The notes below the pieces were generated by a model. It was given only the letters and a program-made list of their open reading frames with translations. It searched no databases and was not told the DNA's origin. Source: Rhodanobacter sp. AS-Z3 (GTDB lineage: Bacteria; Pseudomonadota; Gammaproteobacteria; Xanthomonadales; Rhodanobacteraceae). From it: a stretch of 64,000 nucleotides of DNA. The position numbers and the translations under genes were made by a program. Numbering within the stretch: the stretch's first letter is position 1; each line of letters opens with the position of its first letter. Of the stretch, positions 59,283-64,000 are shown in pieces. Location: assembly GCF_029224025.1 (NCBI RefSeq), contig NZ_CP119392.1:1139001-1203000 (forward strand), in the 5' to 3' direction.

Positions 59283-59344
59283 CCACTCCCGCCAGAGACG
59301 GGCTGGACGCTGTCCATGCCTGTCTCGGGTAACTACAGCAAAGA

Positions 59345-60040
59345 TCAACGCGTGCCGAGTATCACGATGGTCTTGCCAGCCACGTCGATCATGCGCTGCT
59401 CTTCCAGCTGCTTCAGCACGCGCCCGACCATTTCACGTGAACAGCCCACGATGCGGCTGACTTCCTGCCGTGAGATGCGGATCTGCGTACCGTCCGGATG
59501 CGTCATCGCGTCCGGTTCCTGGCACAGGTCGAGCAGGGTGCGCGAGATACGGTTGGTGACATCCATGAAGGCCATTCGGCTGACCTGGCGTGAGGTGCGC
59601 AGCAGACGATTGGTCAGTTGGGCACCAATCGCGAACAGGACCTTCGGGCATTCCTCGCGCAAGGTGCCTTCCATCAGCTGAAACAGACGCTCGTAGCTGA
59701 TTTCGGCCATCTCGCATGGCGTGCGGGTGCGCACCAGCGATTCGCGTTGCGACTGCTCGACGAACAGCCCCATTTCGCCGATGAACTGGCCGCGGCTGAT
59801 GTAGGCGAGGATGAGTTCACGCCCCTGTTCGTCCTCGGTGCATACCGCCAGCGAACCCTCCACCACGTAATACAGCGTGTTGGCCGGATCGCCGGGCCGG
59901 ATGATCGCGGTCTTGCCCGGATAGCGCCGGCGGTGGCACATGCCGAGGAAGCGCTCCATCGACGCGGGATCAGGGGCAAAGCTCAGCGGCGCCTGTGAGC
60001 GTTCGAAAGCTTGCTGAAGCTGGTATTTGAGTTGGGCCAT
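59345..60040 (-). CDS. clp: Clp, CRP-like global transcription regulator
   Basis: 231 residues from ATG 60040. Cyclic-nucleotide fold (about 25-130: RPGDPANTLYYVVEGSLAV, FIGEMGLFVEQSQRE) and C-terminal winged helix (RISRQEVSRIVGCSREMVGRVLKQLEEQ, written in parts). In Xanthomonas Clp binds c-di-GMP rather than cAMP and controls virulence and extracellular enzymes; the Glu99 reported there corresponds to about Glu100 here by manual alignment. The end MIDVAGKTIVILGTR is typical. The TGTGA-N6-TCACA site at 10004 is a likely target. It is monocistronic and converges on the HAD gene. Confidence 0.95.
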   Translation of the reverse strand: MAQLKYQLQQAFERSQAPLSFAPDPASMERFLGMCHRRRYPGKTAIIRPGDPANTLYYVVEGSLAVCTEDEQGRELILAYISRGQFIGEMGLFVEQSQRESLVRTRTPCEMAEISYERLFQLMEGTLREECPKVLFAIGAQLTNRLLRTSRQVSRMAFMDVTNRISRTLLDLCQEPDAMTHPDGTQIRISRQEVSRIVGCSREMVGRVLKQLEEQRMIDVAGKTIVILGTR

Positions 60041-60229
60041 GGCTAATCCCCTGCAGGTGATTCTGCTCATGCCGGGCATCTAGGGCCACTCGACATGCAC
60101 GTTCATGATTGCATCATGGCAGGCTTGACGACTATGACAAAGCCGCCCGACGCATGTCGGTTCAAATTTCCTTCCGTTTGCCGCATACTTCGCGGTCTTT
60201 CGGTGGCTGCGAGCCCGTGGTCATCGTTT

Positions 60230-60286
60230 ACAAGGGTCGTGCAGGATAGTCTCTGCACTCAAACCTACTGCCGCGGGGACCCTTGT
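60230..60286 (+). ncRNA. Structured 5' leader of speD (candidate cis-regulatory RNA)
   Basis: ACAAGGGTC (60230-60238) pairs with GACCCTTGT (60278-60286) around an inner hairpin GTGCAG-N8-CTGCAC (60239-60258). The unpaired bulge ACTGCCGCGGG lies next to the outer stem. The structure is 50 bases before the speD start, well inside an expected leader. No known riboswitch class was matched, but SpeD expression is commonly controlled by polyamine level. Confidence 0.45.
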
Positions 60287-60336
60287 CGCTAACCCGCCTC
60301 TGATGTTGGCCGAGAACCGGTCATGGAGTGCCGCCC

Positions 60337-61122
60337 GTGGTCAAACCACTTCCCCGTCTGCGTCTGCAGGGTTTCAACAACCTGACCAAGGCGTTGAGCT
60401 TCAACATCTACGACATCTGCTACGCGGTGTCCGAAGATCAGCGTCAGCGCTACATCGAATACATCGATGAGCAGTATGACGCCGATCGCCTGACCCAGAT
60501 CCTCACCGACGTGGCCGAGATCATCGGCGCAAACATCCTCAACATTGCGCGCCAGGATTACGATCCGCAGGGTGCTTCGGTGACCATGCTGATCTCCGAA
60601 GAGCCGGTGGTCGAGAAGCTGGGACGCGACACCATTTCCGGTGCCGTGGTTGCGCATATGGACAAGAGCCACATCACCGTCCATACCTATCCGGAAACGC
60701 ATCCGCACAACGGCATTGCCACCTTCCGCGCCGATATCGACGTGGCGACCTGTGGCGTGATTTCGCCGCTGAAGGCATTGAATTACCTGATCGACAGCTT
60801 CGAGTCGGACATCGTGATTGCCGACTATCGCGTGCGCGGCTTTACCCGCGACATCAAGGGCAAGAAGCACTTCATCGATCACAAGATCAACTCGGTGCAG
60901 GACTACCTGGCGCGGCACATTCGCCAGAAGTACGAGATGTTCGACGTCAACGTGTACCAGGAAAACATGTTCCACACGAAGATGCATATCAAGGACTTCG
61001 ATCTGGACACGTATCTGTTTGAGGCGCATGCCGATGATCTGTCGTTCAAGGAACGTCAGCGCATCGAGTCGCTGCTGCGGCGCGAGATCGAGGAACTGTT
61101 CCACGGCCGCAACCTGATGTGA
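60337..61122 (+). CDS. speD: S-adenosylmethionine decarboxylase proenzyme
   Basis: 261 residues from GTG 60337, with GGAG 9-12 bp ahead; an extra GTG at 60328 is less likely because homologues begin [15 protein letters not shown]. It makes decarboxylated SAM for spermidine synthesis. The proenzyme cuts itself before Ser111 in [17 protein letters not shown], which becomes the pyruvoyl group. [16 protein letters not shown] contains the catalytic Cys. It is followed by a strong terminator and preceded by a structured leader. Confidence 0.96.
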   Translation: MVKPLPRLRLQGFNNLTKALSFNIYDICYAVSEDQRQRYIEYIDEQYDADRLTQILTDVAEIIGANILNIARQDYDPQGASVTMLISEEPVVEKLGRDTISGAVVAHMDKSHITVHTYPETHPHNGIATFRADIDVATCGVISPLKALNYLIDSFESDIVIADYRVRGFTRDIKGKKHFIDHKINSVQDYLARHIRQKYEMFDVNVYQENMFHTKMHIKDFDLDTYLFEAHADDLSFKERQRIESLLRREIEELFHGRNLM

Positions 61123-61124
61123 CG

Positions 61125-61151
61125 AAAAACCCGCCGAAAGGCGGGTTTTTT
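61125..61151 (+). terminator. Rho-independent terminator after speD
   Basis: CCCGCC-GAAA-GGCGGG stem (61130-61145) with A5 before and six T after (61146-61151), two bases past the speD stop. Confidence 0.95.
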
Positions 61152-61162
61152 GTTCCGTCGTG

Positions 61163-61232
61163 GTAGGACTTCGCTGGCGGGCGATGCGCCTGCTGGAATG
61201 TTCGAGAGCATCGCCCGCCAGCGAACTCCTAC
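61163..61232. repeat. REP doublet (REPIN-like), copy D, variant stem
   Basis: Units 61163-61187 (GTAGGACTTCGCTGGCGGGC) and 61208-61232 inverted (ending AACTCCTAC). The inner stem differs from copies A-C (TTCGCTGGCGGG instead of CCCGCTCGCGGG) but both units carry the change, so pairing is kept. The TAG of the inverted unit (61231-61229) is the coq7 stop codon. Confidence 0.75.
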
Positions 61233-61870
61233 AGTCGGTATGCCACGGTTTTCATCACCATCGAGCTGGCGTGCATCAGCTGCGGTAGTGGAAACGGGAG
61301 GTCGATGCCGCCACGTTGCTGCGCTGCTTGCGCGTGCCGGATTTCGTCGCTCTGCATCTGGGTCAGCACCGCGCGGGATCGTTCATCTGCGGCAGGCAGT
61401 TGTTCCAGGTGATCGGCCAGATGGGCTTCGACCTGGCGTTCGGTTTCGACCACGAAGCCCAGGCTGAGCGCGTCCCCGGCCAGCGCCGCGGCGGCGCCGA
61501 TGACGTAGCTGCCGGCGTACCACAGTGGATTGAGCAGGCTGGGGCGACTGTCCAGTTGCTGCAGGCGCTCAGCGCACCAGGCCAGGTGATCGGTCTCCTC
61601 GGCGGCGGCGTGCAGCAGGTGTTGGCGATTGTCGGTGTCGCGCGCCAGTGCCGCCTGGCCGAGGTAAAGCGCCTGGGCGCAGACCTCGCCGGTGTGGTTG
61701 ATCCGCATCAACCCGGCGGCGTGGCGCCGTTCGCTGTCGTCAAAGTCGGCTTCGGTGATACCGGTCGCGGGCGATGGGCGCTGCGCTGTTGGCGTGCCGC
61801 CGACGGCTTCCAGCGCGCGTTCGCAGCCGATCAGCAAACGGTCGAAACGGCCAAGGGTGCGTGCGCTCAT
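61229..61870 (-). CDS. coq7: 2-polyprenyl-3-methyl-6-methoxy-1,4-benzoquinone monooxygenase
   Basis: 213 residues from ATG 61870; the open frame upstream (to 62182) is not protein-like and crosses the rplM promoter. Di-iron hydroxylase of ubiquinone synthesis. Iron ligands appear as [14 protein letters not shown] (Glu), [13 protein letters not shown] (ExxH), [13 protein letters not shown] (Glu) and [13 protein letters not shown] (ExxH). The C-terminus [15 protein letters not shown] is typical. Monocistronic; its stop codon lies in the REP doublet and is convergent with speD. Confidence 0.95.
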   Translation of the reverse strand: MSARTLGRFDRLLIGCERALEAVGGTPTAQRPSPATGITEADFDDSERRHAAGLMRINHTGEVCAQALYLGQAALARDTDNRQHLLHAAAEETDHLAWCAERLQQLDSRPSLLNPLWYAGSYVIGAAAALAGDALSLGFVVETERQVEAHLADHLEQLPAADERSRAVLTQMQSDEIRHAQAAQQRGGIDLPFPLPQLMHASSMVMKTVAYRL

Positions 61871-62312
61871 GCGTGGATCTCCAGAGGTGTCGGTCAAAGT
61901 GTATGCGCTGTAGGCCTGCAAGGCATTCCCGTCCTCAGCTAGCGGGGCATCGGCTTCCCGTGCACCGAAATTGCCGATGCTTGTGGCGGGGCCTTGGTTT
62001 TGCGGGTGTACTTCGCCGTTCGCGGCGTGATGCTTCGGTTTGCGGAGCGACTTCAGTGAATTTCCAGCCGCGAGGCCACCGCGGTGCCTCGGTCGAATTG
62101 CCAGTAACAAGCCGGGCGGCACTTCTACAAGCCTGCTGTTGCGCGCGTTATTGGGGGGCTTTTCAAGCAGCCCGCTGGTCATGCTATCATTGCCAGCTCA
62201 CAAGCCCGCCGGTCGGTGGGCTTGCGCTGTGGATGAAAGCTCCGCTATCATCTCGCGCCTTTGATCCACCGATTATGCGTACCGCCTCACGGCGGCAGAC
62301 AGGTATTCCGAA
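61871..62312. promoter_or_regulatory. coq7 / rplM divergent region with rplM leader hairpins
   Basis: 442 bp without a gene. Rightward -10 words TATCAT lie at 62184 and 62245 (the second with TTGCGC 18 bp upstream). A hairpin CAAGCCC-N10-GGGCTTG (62200-62223) lies between them, and CCGCC-TCAC-GGCGG (62282-62295) lies just before the rplM ribosome site. L13 is known to regulate its own leader in E. coli, so autoregulation is plausible here. The left half (61871-62170) shows nothing I could identify. Confidence 0.45.
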
Positions 62313-62741
62313 ATGAAAACGTTCAGCGCCAACGCAGACAACATCAAGCGCGACTGGTTCGTGGTTGATGCCACGAACAAGACGCTCGGTCGCCTGTCGA
62401 CCGAAATCGCCCGTCGTCTGCGCGGCAAGCACAAGCCGGAATACACCCCGCATTGTGACACCGGCGATTATATCGTGGTGATCAATGCTCAGAAGGTGGC
62501 CGTCACCGGTGCCAAGCTGAACGACAAGAAGTATCACCGCTTCACCGGTTACATCGGCAACCTGAAGACCACCAGTCTGAAGGACCTGCTGGCCACCTAC
62601 CCGGAGCGCGTGATCGAGATCGCCGTCAAGGGCATGCTGCCGAAGAATCCGCTGGGCCGCGAAATGTATCGCAAGCTCAAGGTCTATGGTGGCGCCGAGC
62701 ATCCGCATACCGCACAGCAGCCGCAGGCGCTGGAAATCTAA
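62313..62741 (+). CDS. rplM: 50S ribosomal protein L13
   Basis: 142 residues. An early-assembling large-subunit protein; conserved parts are [47 protein letters not shown] and [20 protein letters not shown]. Normal length. It is followed after 6 bp by rpsI, the usual pair. Expression probably starts from a TATCAT promoter at 62245. Confidence 0.98.
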   Translation: MKTFSANADNIKRDWFVVDATNKTLGRLSTEIARRLRGKHKPEYTPHCDTGDYIVVINAQKVAVTGAKLNDKKYHRFTGYIGNLKTTSLKDLLATYPERVIEIAVKGMLPKNPLGREMYRKLKVYGGAEHPHTAQQPQALEI

Positions 62742-62747
62742 GGAAAT

Positions 62748-63143
62748 ATGATGAGCATCCAGCAGAATTACGGCACCGGCCGCCGCAAGACCTCCGCCGC
62801 TCGCGTGTTCCTGCGCAAGGGCAAGGGCGAAATCATTGTCAACGGCAAGACGCTCGAAGCCTTCTTTGGCCGCGAGACCTCCTGCATGATCGTGCGCCAG
62901 CCGCTTGAGCTGACCGAAAACACCGACAAGTTCGACATCAAGGTGACGGTTGCCGGTGGCGGCATCACCGGTCAGGCCGGTGCGATCCGTCTGGGCATCG
63001 CCCGCGCGCTGGTCGAGTACGACGAAAGCCTGAAGTCGCCGCTGCGCAAGGCCGGTTTCGTGACTCGCGACGCCCGTGAAGTCGAGCGCAAGAAGGTCGG
63101 TCTGCACAAGGCACGTCGCGCGACCCAGTTCTCCAAGCGTTAA
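62748..63143 (+). CDS. rpsI: 30S ribosomal protein S9
   Basis: 131 residues. [28 protein letters not shown] opens the fold and the C-terminal tail [11 protein letters not shown] reaches the P site. ATGATG offers two starts (62748, 62751), with AAGGA 5 bp ahead of the first. The pair rplM-rpsI is followed 12 bp later by tRNA-Gln. Confidence 0.98.
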   Translation: MMSIQQNYGTGRRKTSAARVFLRKGKGEIIVNGKTLEAFFGRETSCMIVRQPLELTENTDKFDIKVTVAGGGITGQAGAIRLGIARALVEYDESLKSPLRKAGFVTRDAREVERKKVGLHKARRATQFSKR

Positions 63144-63155
63144 TCCAAGCTCTAC

Positions 63156-63229
63156 AGCCCCGTCGCCAAGCGGTAAGGCACCTGACTCTGACTCAGGCAT
63201 CGGAGGTTCGAATCCTTCCGGGGCTGCCA
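63156..63229 (+). tRNA. tRNA-Gln (anticodon CTG)
   Basis: 74 nt including encoded CCA. Acceptor AGCCCCG pairs with CGGGGCT; D loop AAGCGGTAA; anticodon stem CCTGA/TCAGG with loop CTCTGAC, so the anticodon is CTG and reads CAG; T arm GGAGG-TTCGAAT-CCTTC with one G-T pair; end GCCA. It closely parallels E. coli tRNA-Gln. It probably forms a transcript with rplM-rpsI. Confidence 0.95.
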
Positions 63230-63276
63230 ATACAACTCGATCTCGATACGCGCTGCCACCGGCGATCCTTGATCCA

Positions 63277-63303
63277 AATGCCCGCCTTTTGGCGGGCATT
63301 TTC
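63277..63303 (+). terminator. Terminator after rpsI-tRNA-Gln
   Basis: AATGCCCGCC-TTTT-GGCGGGCATT (63277-63300) followed by TT, a 10-bp perfect stem with a short U tail, 47 bp after the tRNA. Confidence 0.8.
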
Positions 63304-63494
63304 GTTGTGGCTGGTCTGGTCCAACGGTGTGCCGAGTGAGGTGGGTGTACTGCTGGCATCGGTCGGCTGGCTGCTCTGTCCAGTCGGGTGATGCCTCGAT
63401 AGCGAAAGATATTGCGAAATAAATCATCCACTTGGCTCTTCGGTTTTGCACTGCAGCAGGGTAAAATTCCCGCTTTATCTTGCGTGAAACCTGA

Positions 63495-64000
63495 ATGACG
63501 CCGACGAACAATGATCCTGCGCGCCACGCCGATGTGCGCACCGTGGGCAGTACTGACGCGCTGCCAATTGCTCCGGCGCTGGGACCCTCTCTACAAGCAG
63601 CGCGAATGCCGCTCAAATCCACCCTGGTCACCCGGCGAATTTTGCTGATCAGCGCGCTGGCCGTGATTCTGGGCGTCGTGGCGGCGTATGTCGCACAGCT
63701 GTTGATGCTCACAATCAACCTGATTACCGATCTGTGCTTCTATGGCCGCGTGTCCGACGTCATCGGTCCAAACGCACGGACGGGCTCGTTCGTGCTGTCA
63801 CCGGCAGACAATCACCTGGGTGCGTGGGTGATCCTGATTCCGGTCATAGGTGGCCTGCTGGCAGGCATCATGGCGCGCTGGGGCTCGCGCGCGATCCAGG
63901 GCCACGGTATTCCCGAGGCGATGGAGCAGATTCTTACCAACGAATCCAATATCCCGGCCCGAATCACCTGGCTGAAGCCATTGTCCTCCGCGTTCGCGAT
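63495..64000 (+). CDS. ClC-family chloride channel/antiporter, cut by window edge
   Basis: The first 168 codons from ATG 63495; the gene runs off the right end. A polar N-terminus of about 45 residues is followed by a first helix (ILLISALAVILGVVAAYVAQLLML), a second (AWVILIPVIGGLLAGIMARWG) and the conserved GHGIPEAMEQIL, the GxGIPE motif of the chloride pathway. In bacteria these are mostly Cl-/H+ antiporters. A TAAAAT -10 word lies near 63461. The start has no strong ribosome site; a GTG or later ATG is possible. Confidence 0.85.
   Translation, partial: MTPTNNDPARHADVRTVGSTDALPIAPALGPSLQAARMPLKSTLVTRRILLISALAVILGVVAAYVAQLLMLTINLITDLCFYGRVSDVIGPNARTGSFVLSPADNHLGAWVILIPVIGGLLAGIMARWGSRAIQGHGIPEAMEQILTNESNIPARITWLKPLSSAFA

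Noticed and set aside
1..64000. CRISPR arrays, insertion sequences, prophage or integrative elements
   Set aside because: No regularly spaced repeats, transposase, integrase or phage structural genes were seen; the only dispersed repeats are the REP units.

Overview
The window is bacterial, GC-rich chromosome that I place in the Xanthomonadales, most likely Rhodanobacteraceae (Rhodanobacter/Dyella/Luteibacter relatives). The main reasons are the order trpG-trpD-trpC-HAD-clp-speD-coq7-rplM-rpsI, a Clp-type CRP regulator, a SpeD whose N-terminus matches the Xanthomonas type, and a lexA2-imuA-imuB-dnaE2 mutagenesis cassette. No prophage, insertion sequence, plasmid gene or CRISPR array was seen. 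Genes are dense and often overlap by ATGA, GTGA or TAATG, so most of the window is a series of operons.

Layout: 0-3 kb, the end of a Na+-type ABC-2 exporter and dinB. 3-6.2 kb, an ATP-grasp protein and a lipoprotein / ECF sigma / membrane-protein operon. 6.3-9.8 kb, an APC permease and a large GH50-like lipoprotein. 9.8-15.8 kb, a Clp-like site, a palindromic operator and the lexA2-imuAB-dnaE2 operon. 16-20.9 kb, twin small membrane proteins, Mpo1-like, purC, cytochrome c, djlA and rpe. 20.9-25 kb, a puzzling intergenic zone with duplicated hairpins and tiny ORFs, then a response regulator / secreted protein / CBM9-like sensor kinase operon. 25-28.5 kb, trpE, a SIMPL protein and two small genes. 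28.7-34.5 kb, a complete HME-RND metal efflux system.

The most coherent block is 34.6-56 kb: two divergent gene sets around 48.1 kb. Leftward run a transglutaminase-like protein, an Oar-like TonB receptor, lysA, an M19 dipeptidase, two serine (beta-lactamase-fold) hydrolases, a VanX-type D-Ala-D-Ala dipeptidase, an AmpD-like amidase and gamma-glutamyltransferase. Rightward run a DUF819 membrane protein, an NlpC/P60 endopeptidase, an L-Ala-D/L-Glu epimerase, a MurR/RpiR regulator, an L,D-transpeptidase-fold protein, a DAACS symporter and a DauA-like D-amino-acid dehydrogenase. Together these can plausibly take murein peptides apart to L-Ala, D-Ala, Glu, DAP/Lys and keto acids, under one MurR/RpiR regulator.

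56-64 kb returns to conserved housekeeping genes: trpGDC, a HAD phosphatase, clp, speD (with a structured 5' leader), coq7, rplM-rpsI, tRNA-Gln(CTG) and the start of a ClC chloride channel cut by the window edge. Four REP-doublet (REPIN-like) elements of the GTAG family are scattered through the window, three of them starting exactly on a gene's TAG stop codon.
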